The notes: generated by a model from the sequence alone, not told the origin. A stretch of DNA of 64,000 nucleotides from Paraburkholderia tagetis (GCF_022213065.1 NZ_JAKLJA010000014.1:1339-65338); one strand, 5' to 3'. Counted from the first letter of the stretch, positions 43,962 to 53,650 are shown. Made by a program: numbers and translations.

Positions 43962-44063
43962 AGCGCTGGCCGCAGCGCAGTTTCTGGCGGTAACGTGCCC
44001 CGGCGGCCACTTGGCGGGGTTCGAAAGAAGATCGAACTTTCTCGAAAGCATATGGGGGTTGTC

Positions 44064-44900
44064 ATGAAAAACGGCCGCGCGCTTGCCATGCTCGCGATAG
44101 CTCTGTTGGCCGGTCTGGCCGCAGTGGTGTTCGCTTCCAAATGGTTGCTGCAGACGTCCTCGGGGGCCACGGTACCCGTTGCCGTCGCATCCGACGATAT
44201 CAATCTCGGTCAGCCAATCAATGAAACGATGATCCGAACGGTCAACTGGCCCAAGGACAGCCTCCCCCCCGGAACATTCAGTGCGCCGAAGGACCTGGAC
44301 GGTCGCGTGGTGCGCGCGAGCCTCACGCGCGGTGAGCCAGTGCTCGATTCGAAGCTCGCGCCCGTGGGCACCAAAGGCGGTCTGTCCGCTGTGATTGGCG
44401 AGGGGCGTCGAGCGATCACGGTGCGCGTGAACGACGTGGTAGGCGTAGCCGGCTTTGCGTTGCCGGGTAACTACGTCGACGTGATCGTCAACACGCAGGA
44501 GCCGCAGAAAAAGACCGACACCCAGGAGCAAAGCATCTCGAAGATCGTGCTCGAAAAGATTCTGGTGCTGGCCGTCGCGCAGCAGGTCAACCGCGACGAC
44601 ACCGCGCCGAAGGTCGTGAACGCCGTGACCCTGGAGGTGACGCCCGAGCAGGCGGAGAAGCTCGATCTGGCGCGCAGCGTGGGCACGCTCTCGCTCGTCC
44701 TGCGCAACCAGGTGGACGACAAAAAGCTCGTCACCGACGGTGTGACCAAGCAGACGCTGCTGGGCCATGCAGCGCCGCTGCCGGCGTCGGCGCCCGAGCC
44801 GGCTCGCCCGGTGCGGGTGAAGTACGTGGCCCATGCGCCGGTCAAGCGTGATTGCATCGGCGTGCTGTCGGGCGTCACGGGTAGTCAGGAGTGTTTCTGA
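44064..44900 (+). CDS. cpaB: Flp pilus assembly protein CpaB/RcpC
   Basis: A 278-residue periplasmic protein with an N-terminal membrane anchor (LAMLAIALLAGLAAVVF) and an SAF-type domain (VPVAVASDDINLGQPI), then the RcpC region with RAITVRVNDVVGVAGF and LPGNYVDVIV. CpaB links the secretin channel to the inner-membrane parts of the Tad machine. ATG 44064 has GGGGG upstream; the frame also allows ATG 44052 and reaches 43995. Two Cys residues in the C-terminal tail (RDCIGVLSG, SQECF) may form a disulfide. Confidence 0.91.
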   Translation: MKNGRALAMLAIALLAGLAAVVFASKWLLQTSSGATVPVAVASDDINLGQPINETMIRTVNWPKDSLPPGTFSAPKDLDGRVVRASLTRGEPVLDSKLAPVGTKGGLSAVIGEGRRAITVRVNDVVGVAGFALPGNYVDVIVNTQEPQKKTDTQEQSISKIVLEKILVLAVAQQVNRDDTAPKVVNAVTLEVTPEQAEKLDLARSVGTLSLVLRNQVDDKKLVTDGVTKQTLLGHAAPLPASAPEPARPVRVKYVAHAPVKRDCIGVLSGVTGSQECF

Positions 44901-45005
44901 AGCAACGCAGAACGGACGCCCAAGCCCGGCGTTGACCACCCGGGACAGGGCGCGATAGCAGCGAAGCCGCTACTAAAACGCTGGTAAAGCACGGGGTATA
45001 ACGAT

Positions 45006-46856
45006 ATGGATACCAAAGCAAACGTGGGGTCCACGGGGGCCTGCAAGGACATCGGTCCGTGGCGTGTCGCGACGCTGGCCTGGGTGTGCGCGGGCTTGAT
45101 GAGCTCGACACCTGGCTGGGCGCAGGAGCCGGCCGCAAACGGGGCGCCTGAGAAGTCCGCCGCGACGGCTCAGGTTCCCATGGGCAAGGGCCCCATGCAG
45201 ATGACCATCAGCATGGGACCTGCGCAGGGCGCCAACGCCGCGCCCAAGGCCGTGGCGGGACCGCTGCACGGACCGAGTTGCGTGGGGGCCATTCGTGGCG
45301 AGAGCAGCGTGGTCGTGCCGCTCGGCAAGTCGACGCTGGTGCCGATCGACGAGCCGGTGCGCAATCGCACGATCGGCAATCCAGAGATCGCCCAGGCGAC
45401 CATGGTGTCGCCGCAGACGCTCTACCTGGTCGGCCAGTCGGTGGGAACCACCAACATGATCATCCAGGGCAGGAGCGGTGCGTGCCAGGTGATCGACGTG
45501 ATCGTCAGTGCCGACTCGGGCGGCCTCCAGGCCGCGCTCGCGCAACTCATGCCGCAAGAGCGCGACATCCGGGTTTCGACAGCCGCCGACAACCTCGTGC
45601 TCGCCGGTCACGTGTCGAGCGCACAGGCGGCGCAGCAGGCCGTCGAAATCGCCAAGGTGTTCGGCGTGAGCGGCGGCAGCGGGTCGAAGTCGGGCGGCGT
45701 GATCAACATGCTGAGCGTCGACGCGCCGCAACAGGTCATGCTCGAAGTGAAGGTCGCCGAAGTCGACAAGACCCTGATCGATCAGCTCGGCTCGGCAATC
45801 AATATTCAGGGCGGCTTCGGGTCGTGGACGGGCGCGCTCGTGAGCAATCTGCTCGCGGGTGTCTCGAGCGCGTTCCTGGCGTCCAAGGCGAACAACCGGC
45901 CGTTCAATCTCGGTATCGATGCGCAGAAGACCGACAACCTCGTGAAGATCCTCGCGGAGCCGAATCTCGTCACCATCAGCGGTCAGGAGGCCACCTTCCT
46001 CGCCGGCGGCAAGATCTTCATCCCGGTGCCGCAAAGCGGCGGCGGCACCTCGGCCACGGCGATCACGCTGCAGGAAGAGGAGTTCGGCGTGGGGCTCAAA
46101 TTCACGCCGACGGTGCTCAGCAACGGCCATATCAACCTGAAGGTCGCGCCGGAAGTCTCGGAGCTGTCGCCCACGGGCGTCACGTTGAGCGCGTCGAACG
46201 TGAGCGGCGTAAGCATCCTGCCGCTCATCACGACGCGGCGCGCTTCCACCACGGTTCAGATGGCCGATGGCGAGTCGTTCGCGATCGGCGGGCTCATCAA
46301 CAACAACATTACGGGCTCGCTCAAGGCCGTGCCAGGCCTGGGTGAGATTCCGGTGCTGGGCGCGCTGATGCGCAGCACCTCGTTCCAGCATGACCGGTCG
46401 GAGCTGATCTTCATCATCACGCCGCACCTCGTGAGGCCCGTGAAGAGTATCGCGCAACTTCAGATGCCCACGGACAGCTTCTCGGAACCCATCGAGGCCG
46501 ATGTGTACGCAACGGGCGACATGGAAGGCCGTGCCAAACGCAACCAGGGACGCTTCGCACCCGCGGCACCCGCTCCGGTGGCACCCTCGGGCGCTCAGGC
46601 CACGCCGGCCTCGCCAGCCGCACCCGCGTCGGCGCCGGCCGTGCCCGCCGCGCTGCCCGCACCGCAGGTCTCTTCGCGGCGCGAGGCGCCGGCGACCTCC
46701 GGGCCGGCACCCGAGGAAGCGGTTGCCCTGCCGGTCGCCACACAGCAAGTGAGCGTGCAGTCCCTCGCGCCGCCAGCGGGCGACGACAGCGCAGCGCGTG
46801 CGCAGCGCATCGAGCACGAAGCCGCCAGCATCGCGTCGAACCAAACCGTTCATTGA
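45006..46856 (+). CDS. cpaC: Secretin CpaC/RcpA of the Tad pilus
   Basis: A 616-residue outer-membrane secretin. A signal peptide ends near GWAQ (residue ~39). The N-terminal BON/pilus-formation domain includes PEIAQATMVSPQTLYLVG; the secretin core has EVKVAEVDKTLIDQLG, VKILAEPNLVTISGQ with FLAGG, and the C-terminal VGLKFTPTVLSNGHINLKV and FIITPHLVRP. A Pro/Ala-rich tail of about 100 residues follows, longer than in most CpaC proteins. It forms the channel through which the Flp pilus leaves the cell. Confidence 0.94.
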   Translation: MDTKANVGSTGACKDIGPWRVATLAWVCAGLMSSTPGWAQEPAANGAPEKSAATAQVPMGKGPMQMTISMGPAQGANAAPKAVAGPLHGPSCVGAIRGESSVVVPLGKSTLVPIDEPVRNRTIGNPEIAQATMVSPQTLYLVGQSVGTTNMIIQGRSGACQVIDVIVSADSGGLQAALAQLMPQERDIRVSTAADNLVLAGHVSSAQAAQQAVEIAKVFGVSGGSGSKSGGVINMLSVDAPQQVMLEVKVAEVDKTLIDQLGSAINIQGGFGSWTGALVSNLLAGVSSAFLASKANNRPFNLGIDAQKTDNLVKILAEPNLVTISGQEATFLAGGKIFIPVPQSGGGTSATAITLQEEEFGVGLKFTPTVLSNGHINLKVAPEVSELSPTGVTLSASNVSGVSILPLITTRRASTTVQMADGESFAIGGLINNNITGSLKAVPGLGEIPVLGALMRSTSFQHDRSELIFIITPHLVRPVKSIAQLQMPTDSFSEPIEADVYATGDMEGRAKRNQGRFAPAAPAPVAPSGAQATPASPAAPASAPAVPAALPAPQVSSRREAPATSGPAPEEAVALPVATQQVSVQSLAPPAGDDSAARAQRIEHEAASIASNQTVH

Positions 46857-46877
46857 ACCGGCGATCAGGAGACCAGC

Positions 46878-47171
46878 ATGAAACTCGATACTTTCGCATT
46901 CTTTCGCCGGCTTCTGCTGATCGCGCCGCTCGGCGTTTCGCTCGGCGGTTGCATGACCAGCTCGCCCATCTGGGAAGCGCATTTCGGCGAAGCCCTGCAC
47001 CACTCGATGCAAGCGCAGATCATCGACCCGGACGCGGCCATGCGCGTGAGCTCGCAGCCTGGCGTGGATGGCAAGGCCGCTGCGGCGGCGATGGACCAGT
47101 ACGACAAATCGTTTGAGCAGCCACCGGTGTCCACGTCGCCCTACACGATTGGCGTGAGTTCGGGAAAGTAA
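46878..47171 (+). CDS. Small putative lipoprotein of the Tad operon
   Basis: A 97-residue product with a lipoprotein signal peptide (RRLLLIAPLGVSLGGC, lipobox LGGC) and a short mature part of about 70 residues with no family I can name. It sits where cpaD (an outer-membrane lipoprotein that aids the secretin) is found in other Tad loci, but is far shorter than the ~220 residues of CpaD and shows no clear likeness to it. It may act as a pilotin-like helper of CpaC (inference from position). Confidence 0.8.
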   Translation: MKLDTFAFFRRLLLIAPLGVSLGGCMTSSPIWEAHFGEALHHSMQAQIIDPDAAMRVSSQPGVDGKAAAAAMDQYDKSFEQPPVSTSPYTIGVSSGK

Positions 47172-47224
47172 GCAGGTTCCCGCGAAACAGGTCGGAGAAC
47201 GAAACAACACCGGGGCATACGATC

Positions 47225-48433
47225 ATGATCGACATACTCATTACTTCCACGGACACGGAGCGGCTCGCGCAGATCATGCGCGTGATCGCGGGATGCGGTC
47301 CTTACCGCACGACGCGTACCGTCGGCACGCCATTCGATCTCGTCGAGCGTGGCGACACGCTCGATGCCTTCGATGTCCTTATCGTCGACGCGAGAGGATT
47401 GCAGGAGGCGCAACTGCCTTCCGTGACGGAGCTGTGCCGCCGCCGCGAACGGCTCTTGTGCATGCTGCTGATTCCCGAGGCGTCGCCGGACGCGCTCATT
47501 GCGGCCATGCGCGCGGGCTTTCGGGACGTGATCACGGGGCCGCTGGATCCTCTGGCGATAGGCGATGCACTGCAGCGCGCGATCGGTCAGCGCGCTCAGG
47601 GCAGCGCCCGCTCGACGCGCATCGTCTCGTACATGTCGTGCAAGGGCGGCGTGGGGACGAGCTTCATCGCGGCGAACGTGGCACACATCGTCTCGCAGAC
47701 CCAGAACCAGCGGGTGCTGCTGATCGATCTGAACCAGCTCTACGCGGACGCGGCGTTTCTCGTGACGGAGCAGACGCCGCCCTCGACGCTGCCGCAGTTG
47801 TGCGCGGAAGTGGACCGCATGGACGTGGCGTTCTTCGATGCGAGCGTGATGCATGCCGCCGAGAACTTCGACATCCTGGCGGGCGCGGGCGACCCGGTCA
47901 AGGCGGGCGAAATGCGTCTGGACCGGCTCGAATGGGTGCTCGGCGTCGCGATGCCGCGTTACGACTGCGTGGTCATCGATCTCGGGCAGACCATCAATCC
48001 GCTTTCCATGCTTGCACTGGACCGCAGTGACGAGATCCATATCGTCTTGCAGTCGAGCATGCCGCACCTGCGGGCGGGCCGCCGCCTGCAGGAGATCCTG
48101 CAATCACTCGGCTATGGGCCGGAACGCGTCCGCGTGCTGCTCAACCGGCAAACCAGGCACGGCGAGCGCATGCGCGAAGCCGCCGACGGCGTGCTGGGCG
48201 TCAAGCCGTTCCTGGTCATTCCGGACGACATGCGTGCCGTATCCGAAGCGGTCAATCAGGGTTTGCCGATTGCCGTGGCCGCGCCCGGCAGCGCGGTCAC
48301 GCGCAGCCTGCGCACGCTGGCGACAACGGTAGCGGCCACGAACGCCACGGACACGGCGGCGCGCGGCAAAGGCGAATCGTTGTTCGCGCGCCTGATCGGC
48401 CGCCAGGCGCCGGCCAAACTCGGCTTGATGTAA
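47225..48433 (+). CDS. cpaE: CpaE/TadZ-like ParA-type ATPase
   Basis: A 402-residue protein. Residues 1-125 are a receiver-like domain without a clear phosphorylation Asp context; from about 135 an AAA/MinD-ParA ATPase follows with the deviant Walker A CKGGVGTSF, VLLIDLNQLYADAAF as Walker A'-linked strand and DCVVIDLGQ as Walker B. TadZ/CpaE proteins place the pilus machine at a cell pole and recruit the other components. It follows the lipoprotein gene by 53 bp and precedes cpaF by 12 bp. Confidence 0.92.
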   Translation: MIDILITSTDTERLAQIMRVIAGCGPYRTTRTVGTPFDLVERGDTLDAFDVLIVDARGLQEAQLPSVTELCRRRERLLCMLLIPEASPDALIAAMRAGFRDVITGPLDPLAIGDALQRAIGQRAQGSARSTRIVSYMSCKGGVGTSFIAANVAHIVSQTQNQRVLLIDLNQLYADAAFLVTEQTPPSTLPQLCAEVDRMDVAFFDASVMHAAENFDILAGAGDPVKAGEMRLDRLEWVLGVAMPRYDCVVIDLGQTINPLSMLALDRSDEIHIVLQSSMPHLRAGRRLQEILQSLGYGPERVRVLLNRQTRHGERMREAADGVLGVKPFLVIPDDMRAVSEAVNQGLPIAVAAPGSAVTRSLRTLATTVAATNATDTAARGKGESLFARLIGRQAPAKLGLM

Positions 48434-48445
48434 AGGAGAAAAAAC

Positions 48446-49855
48446 ATGTCTCTTCGCGAGCAAATCTTTGCGCAGCGCTTCGAGCCGACGATTGTCGAGC
48501 GTGCCGATACCGGCGCCAGCGCCGGGGCCGGTATCGGCGCTTCAGCCGCAGCCGCCGCGCCGGCCCGGGTGAAAACCGAGGCGTATCAGAAGCTGAAATA
48601 CGAAATCCATCAGGCGGTGCTCGAACGCGTCGAGCTCGAACGCCTTTCGCGCATGCCTCAGGAGCAGATCCGCAGCGAGATCAGCGCGCTGGTTGGCCGC
48701 ATCCTCGAAGATCAGAAGGCGCTGGCGAACGACATCGAACGCAAGCAGCTCGCCATCGACGTGTACGACGAGATGTTCGGTTTCGGTCCGCTCGAACCGC
48801 TGCTGCGCGACCCCACGGTCTCGGACATTCTCGTGAACACGTGGCGCCAGACGTTCGTGGAGCGCCGCGGCAAGCTCGAACTCACCGACGTCAACTTTTA
48901 CGATGACGCCCACCTCATGAAGGTGATCGAGAAGATTGTCTCGCGGGTGGGGCGGCGCATCGACGAGTCGAGCCCGATGGTGGACGCGCGCCTGCCCGAC
49001 GGCTCGCGCGTGAACGCCATCATTCCGCCTTCGGCCGTGGACGGGCCGCTCGTCTCGATTCGCCGGTTCGCGGTTTCGCCGCTACAGGTCTCGGACCTGA
49101 TCGAGTTGCAGACGCTCACGCCGCCCATGGCCCAGGTGCTGGAGGGGCTTGCGCGCGCCAAGATCAACATTCTCGTGTCGGGCGGCACGGGCAGCGGCAA
49201 GACGACGCTGCTCAACGTGCTCTCGGGCTTCATTCCGAACGACGAGCGCATTGTCACGATCGAGGATGCGGCCGAGCTTCAACTGCGCCAGGATCACGTG
49301 CTGCGGCTCGAAACGCGCCCGCCGAACATCGAGGGGCGCGGCGAGATCACCCAGCGCGCGCTCGTGCGCAATGCGCTGCGGATGCGCCCCGACCGCATCA
49401 TCCTTGGCGAAGTGCGCGGCGCGGAAGCGCTCGACATGCTCAACGCGATGAATACCGGCCACGAAGGCTCGCTCGCGACGATCCACGCCAACACGCCGCG
49501 CGATGCGCTCACGCGTCTCGAGAACATGATCAGCCTGGGCGGCCTTTCGTTGCCGCCGCGCACGATGCGCCACCAGATCTCGTCGGCGATTTCGGTGGTC
49601 GTGCAGGCCGCGCGCCTCACCGACGGCCGTCGCAAGATCATGAGCATTTCGGAGCTGACCGGCATGGAAGGCGACATCGTCAACATGCAGGAAATCTTCA
49701 CGTTCAAGCGTACCGGCATGGATTCGAACGGCAACGTGCGCGGCTACTTTTGCGCGACCGGCGTGCGTCCGAAGTTCTGCGAGCGCTTTGCGGCGTTTGG
49801 CGTGAACGTGCCGGACCAGATTTTCGAACCGGGCCGCCGTTTCGAAACGGCCTGA
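48446..49855 (+). CDS. cpaF: CpaF/TadA secretion ATPase
   Basis: A 469-residue hexameric ATPase of the type II/IV secretion family that powers Flp pilus extension and perhaps retraction. It has an N-terminal Ala-rich segment, the SPMVDARLPDGSRVNAI linker, Walker A GGTGSGKTT, the Asp box with IEDAAELQL, Walker B RPDRIILGEVRG and the His box GSLATIHANTPRDAL. AAAGGAG lies before ATG 48446. A paralogue is encoded by the second Tad locus at 61779-63266. Confidence 0.95.
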   Translation: MSLREQIFAQRFEPTIVERADTGASAGAGIGASAAAAAPARVKTEAYQKLKYEIHQAVLERVELERLSRMPQEQIRSEISALVGRILEDQKALANDIERKQLAIDVYDEMFGFGPLEPLLRDPTVSDILVNTWRQTFVERRGKLELTDVNFYDDAHLMKVIEKIVSRVGRRIDESSPMVDARLPDGSRVNAIIPPSAVDGPLVSIRRFAVSPLQVSDLIELQTLTPPMAQVLEGLARAKINILVSGGTGSGKTTLLNVLSGFIPNDERIVTIEDAAELQLRQDHVLRLETRPPNIEGRGEITQRALVRNALRMRPDRIILGEVRGAEALDMLNAMNTGHEGSLATIHANTPRDALTRLENMISLGGLSLPPRTMRHQISSAISVVVQAARLTDGRRKIMSISELTGMEGDIVNMQEIFTFKRTGMDSNGNVRGYFCATGVRPKFCERFAAFGVNVPDQIFEPGRRFETA

Positions 49856-49886
49856 TGTTCTCGACGTTCTTGCGGGGGAGCGTGGC

Positions 49887-50864
49887 ATGAGCACAACTTT
49901 CTTTCTGGCGATCCTGCTGCTCTTCGTGGCGGTGGTGCTCGCCGCCCAAGGCGCGTGGGAATGGTGGAACAGCCGGCATGGCGCCGTCGCGCGCCGTCTC
50001 GAATCGCGCCTCGAGGCGGTGGCCACGGGGGGCATGGGACGCAAGGAGTCGATGTCGATCCTCAAGGCGCAGCGGCTCGATGGATCGACACTTTTCGGAC
50101 GCGCGTTGCTGCTCGTGCCGAAGATCCGCTCGTTCGAGGCATGGGTGCAACAGTCGGGCGTCTCCTGGACAGCAGCGCGCCTCATCGCGCTCTGTGCGGT
50201 GATGCCGGTGTTCGTGTTCGTCGTGGGGCTGTTCTTTCGCGTGCCGTTTGCGATGCTGGCGTCCATCGCGGTGGTCTCCGCGCTGCTTCCGTTGCTGTAC
50301 GTGAGCCGTCGACGCTCAAAGCGGTTGCTGCGCTTTCAGAAGCAGTTGCCCGATGCCTGCGACATGCTCGCGCGCGCGCTGCGCTCGGGTCATGCGTTCA
50401 CGGGGGCGATCGACATGGTCGGCACCGAGTTCGCCGATCCAATGGGCGCCGAGTTTCGCGTCACGTTCGACGAGATCAACTATGGCGTCTCGCTCAACGA
50501 CGCGTTGTTGGGGCTCGCGCAGCGCGTGCCGGTGGGGGATCTGCGTTACTTCGTCATTGCCGTGCTGATCCAGCGCGAGACCGGCGGCAACCTGGCCGAG
50601 CTGCTGGACAGCATTGCGAGCCTCGTGCGCGAGCGCTTCAAGCTGTTCGACAAGGTGCGCGTGCTCGCTGCGGAAGGGGTGCTCTCGGCGCGGGTGCTGT
50701 GTCTGCTGCCGGTGTTCACGGCCGGGGCCATTGCGTTCCTCAATCCGGACTTTCTCGATGTGCTGTGGAAGGACCCGACAGGCGTGATGTTGCTCGAAGG
50801 CGTTTCGGTGCTGATGGTGATCGGCACGATCTGGGTGCGCCGCATCGTGCGCATTCACGTCTGA
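49887..50864 (+). CDS. tadB: Tad inner-membrane protein TadB
   Basis: A 325-residue member of the T2SSF (GspF-like) family with two N-terminal helices, a cytoplasmic domain (QLPDACDMLARALRSGHAF and AQRVPVGDLRYF, VLIQRETGGNLAELLDSIA) and two C-terminal helices. TadB and TadC form the inner-membrane platform that couples the ATPase to pilus growth. It starts 31 bp after cpaF. The long open frame covering it in +2 is a shadow. Confidence 0.93.
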   Translation: MSTTFFLAILLLFVAVVLAAQGAWEWWNSRHGAVARRLESRLEAVATGGMGRKESMSILKAQRLDGSTLFGRALLLVPKIRSFEAWVQQSGVSWTAARLIALCAVMPVFVFVVGLFFRVPFAMLASIAVVSALLPLLYVSRRRSKRLLRFQKQLPDACDMLARALRSGHAFTGAIDMVGTEFADPMGAEFRVTFDEINYGVSLNDALLGLAQRVPVGDLRYFVIAVLIQRETGGNLAELLDSIASLVRERFKLFDKVRVLAAEGVLSARVLCLLPVFTAGAIAFLNPDFLDVLWKDPTGVMLLEGVSVLMVIGTIWVRRIVRIHV

Positions 50865-50909
50865 GGACGCCAGGCTTCGCGCCAGCAGGAAATTCGAAAA
50901 GGGGGAGCC

Positions 50910-51872
50910 ATGTTAGCGCTCGATACGACGCGGTTGATGTTGCTGGTTTGTCTCTTTGCCGGTGTGTTCGGCCTGAGTTTGGGCGCCATGTATCTCTTCG
51001 CGCCCAAAACCATGCGCCGGCGCATCGAACAGGCGGGCGGGGGCCGCACCACGCCTGTTCCCAATGCTCAGCCGGACGGTGCGGACGAGCCCTGGTACGA
51101 AAAGCTCGTGCAGGTCACGGAGCCGCTTTCGAAGCTCTCGGCGCCGAAGGAGGGCTGGGAGGTTTCGGCGTTGCGCGTGCGCCTGATGAACGCGGGCTGG
51201 CGCACGCCGGGCGCCGTGGCGACCTACTTTGGCGCGCGCACGGTGCTGGCGCTGCTCTTGCCCACCGTGGCGGCGATGTGGATGCTCGGCGGCGGGGGGG
51301 CGAGCTCGGTCACGAGTTTCGCGGTGGTCCTCGTGAGCCTGGTGACCTTCGGCTACTACCTGCCGGCCTTCGTCCTCGGGCGGGTTGTGGCGCGCCGCAA
51401 GCGTGCGATCTTCGAGGACTTCCCCGACGCCATCGATCTGTTGACCGTCTGCGTCGAAGCGGGGCTCGGTCTCGATGCAGCGCTGATGCGCGTCGCCGAA
51501 GAGATCAAATTGCGCAGCGTGGTGGTCGCGAGCGAGATGGAGCTCACGCTGCTGGAAATGCGCTCGGGGTATGCGAAGGAAAAGGCGCTGCGCAACTTTG
51601 CCCTGCGCACGGGCGTGGAAGATGTCGATTCGTTCAGCACGATGCTCATCCAGGCCGAGCGTTTCGGGACGAGCATTGGCGATTCGCTGCGCGTGCTCTC
51701 GGACACGCTGCGCACGCGCCGTCGCATGCTTGCGGAGGAGAAGGCCGCGAAAATCGCGCTCAAGCTGCTGTTTCCGCTGATGTTCTGCATCTTTCCCGCG
51801 CTGCTGGTGGTGCTGATGGGGCCGGCGATGCTGCATATCTACCGGACCATGCTTCCGGCAATGGGCGGCTAG
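50910..51872 (+). CDS. tadC: Tad inner-membrane protein TadC
   Basis: A 320-residue T2SSF-family protein: N-terminal helix, helices near residue 110-150, then FPDAIDLLTVCVEAGLGLDAA, the cytoplasmic block with SFSTMLIQAERFGTSIGDSL and RVLSDTLRTRRRMLAEEKAAK, and a C-terminal helix pair. It pairs with TadB as the platform of the pilus machine. GGGGGAG lies seven bases upstream of ATG 50910. Confidence 0.93.
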   Translation: MLALDTTRLMLLVCLFAGVFGLSLGAMYLFAPKTMRRRIEQAGGGRTTPVPNAQPDGADEPWYEKLVQVTEPLSKLSAPKEGWEVSALRVRLMNAGWRTPGAVATYFGARTVLALLLPTVAAMWMLGGGGASSVTSFAVVLVSLVTFGYYLPAFVLGRVVARRKRAIFEDFPDAIDLLTVCVEAGLGLDAALMRVAEEIKLRSVVVASEMELTLLEMRSGYAKEKALRNFALRTGVEDVDSFSTMLIQAERFGTSIGDSLRVLSDTLRTRRRMLAEEKAAKIALKLLFPLMFCIFPALLVVLMGPAMLHIYRTMLPAMGG

Positions 51873-51937
51873 CGGGCGGTCGCAACAGACGATGTGGAAG
51901 GACCTGGCCCGGTATGGGCGATTCGATCGGGGGACTT

Positions 51938-52432
51938 ATGGAACCAGTAAAGACCGGCGCGCTACCACTTCAGTTACGCGCGGGACGGGAAAGAAGGGGG
52001 GCAGCGAGGCTCTTGCGTGGGCGCCTGTGGCGCACACAGCGCGGCGTGGCCATGGTCGAGTTCGCAGTCGTGCTGCCGATACTGCTGCTGTTGCTGTTCG
52101 GCATCATCGAAATGGGCTTGCTCCTTTACGACAAAGCCGTCGTTACTAACGCCAGCCGGGAGGGTGCACGCGCCGGAATCGTGCTGAAGAGTCCGAAGGC
52201 CACCTCAACCGACGTGCAGAACGTCGTGACGAACTACACCTCGAACTACCTGTTGACGTTCGGCTCGCAAAATACGCCATCGGTCACTACGTCTGGCACC
52301 GGTGGCACGTTCGGTCAACCGCTTACGGTGACCGTCTCCTATCAGTACAGCGGACTGGCTTTGGGACGGATGGTGGCGCCCATCACGGGACCGATAACGC
52401 TGTCCGCCACCACTGTCATGAACAACGAATAA
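51938..52432 (+). CDS. tadE: TadE-like pseudopilin
   Basis: A 164-residue pseudopilin-like protein. After a basic N-terminal region comes QRGVAMVEFAVVLPILLLLLFG, the TadE motif with the Glu, then IIEMGLLLYDKAVVTNASREGARAG. It should be processed by CpaA and help start pilus assembly. ATG 51938 with GGGGGA upstream is preferred to ATG 51914; the frame runs far upstream (to 49955) only as a shadow of tadB and tadC. The C-terminal part is Thr/Ser-rich and predicted periplasmic. Confidence 0.9.
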   Translation: MEPVKTGALPLQLRAGRERRGAARLLRGRLWRTQRGVAMVEFAVVLPILLLLLFGIIEMGLLLYDKAVVTNASREGARAGIVLKSPKATSTDVQNVVTNYTSNYLLTFGSQNTPSVTTSGTGGTFGQPLTVTVSYQYSGLALGRMVAPITGPITLSATTVMNNE

Positions 52433-52443
52433 AGGGGACCATC

Positions 52444-53562
52444 ATGCGCGGGGGGAACGGACGGAAACAGAAAGGTGCAGTGGCCGTCACGGTCGCGGTG
52501 TTCCTGGTTTTCCTGCTGGGAACAGCGGCACTGGCTATCGACATCGGCAATCTGATGGTCGCGCGAAACGAGCTCCAGAACGCTGCCGACGCTGCTGCGC
52601 TCGCGGGCGCCGGTTGTCTGAAACCGCGCACCGAGTGCAGCAACACCGGCGCGACCCAGCCGGATTTTGCGACGGCGTCGGCAAAAGCGTCATCGTTCTC
52701 GACGTCGACCTCGACCAACGAGGTCCAGGGCGCCTATGTGCAAGCGAGCACGGTAGCGACTGGATACTGGAACGCCACGGGCACACCGTACGGCCTGGAG
52801 GCGCTGCCGTTCACCCCGGGCGCGAACGACCTGCCTGCCGTGCAGGTGACGATCAACAAAAACGGGTCAAACGCGAACGGAGCGGTGTCGGGCTTTCTGA
52901 GTGGCGTGCTCGGAGTCAATGTCCTGAAAGCCAGTGCCGTGGCGACGGCCGTGCTCTCATCGCCCGGCAATGTAGGGCCTGGCGGACTGTTCCCATTGGC
53001 GATGTCGCAGTGCTTGTACAACACCTACTGGAATTCGTCGACCGATTCCCCGCTGACTTCGCCCACCACCGGCACCGTGTCCGGCTTCTCGGACCCGCAG
53101 ATTGCGGGACAGCCGTATATCTTCCGGATAGGGTCTGCCTATCAGTACGGAACCTGTCAATCCGGCCAGTGGACGACGTTTAATGTTAACGACAACAGTG
53201 CCAGCTATGCCACTAGCCTGTTGACGAGCGGTAACAGCACCGGCTTCTCCGTCGGTGCTCAGCCGGGGACGTGGATTCAGACGGGCGAGAAAAACTCGAT
53301 CTTCAACGCTACTGCCGCGTGTAGCGCTGCGGGCAATGGGCAATGCGCGTGGGCCACGGTGGTGGTGGTGGGCGATCCGTCGACCAGTGGGTTTCAGCCG
53401 GTCCTGGCATTTGCGTGCCTGCACATCCTCGATGCGAGCAACGGCTCTACGCCGTATGTGCTCGTGCAGATGAGCAACGACATGAGTCACTGCGAGACAC
53501 CCAATTCGGGAGGGGTTGGGCCGGGTTACGGCGCTTACACGCCGCCTCGGCTGGTCCAGTAG
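52444..53562 (+). CDS. tadG: TadG-like pilus assembly protein
   Basis: A 372-residue protein with an N-terminal membrane segment (KGAVAVTVAVFLVFLLGTAA) of the Flp-assembly TadE/G-like type, then LAIDIGNLMVARNELQNAADAAALAGAG, which is the family hallmark. The large C-terminal part (LFPLAMSQCLYNTYW, GQWTTFNVNDN and Cys pairs) is extracytoplasmic and clearly related to the TadG of the second locus. It begins 11 bp after tadE and ends the operon; a terminator follows. Confidence 0.9.
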   Translation: MRGGNGRKQKGAVAVTVAVFLVFLLGTAALAIDIGNLMVARNELQNAADAAALAGAGCLKPRTECSNTGATQPDFATASAKASSFSTSTSTNEVQGAYVQASTVATGYWNATGTPYGLEALPFTPGANDLPAVQVTINKNGSNANGAVSGFLSGVLGVNVLKASAVATAVLSSPGNVGPGGLFPLAMSQCLYNTYWNSSTDSPLTSPTTGTVSGFSDPQIAGQPYIFRIGSAYQYGTCQSGQWTTFNVNDNSASYATSLLTSGNSTGFSVGAQPGTWIQTGEKNSIFNATAACSAAGNGQCAWATVVVVGDPSTSGFQPVLAFACLHILDASNGSTPYVLVQMSNDMSHCETPNSGGVGPGYGAYTPPRLVQ

Positions 53563-53619
53563 GAAAGATTTTTTCCGCAGCGCAGGCGGCAGTACTTCGA
53601 CCTGCATGCCCGGCAACCC

Positions 53620-53650
53620 GGGCGCGGTGATCGGCGTCGCGCCCTTTTTT
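53620..53650 (+). terminator. Intrinsic terminator of the first Tad operon
   Basis: GGGCGCG at 53620-53626 and CGCGCCC at 53638-53644 form a 7-bp stem, followed immediately by six T. An additional GCCCGG/CCGGGC hairpin at 53608-53623 overlaps it and may be an alternative fold. Confidence 0.75.

Noticed and set aside
44973..47210. 745-residue minus-strand ORF
   Set aside because: Antisense shadow of cpaC and the lipoprotein gene; composition is Arg/His-rich as expected for shadow frames in high-GC DNA.
49955..52432. 825-residue open frame on the plus strand
   Set aside because: Only the last ~164 residues (TadE) are real; the upstream part is a shadow of tadB and tadC.
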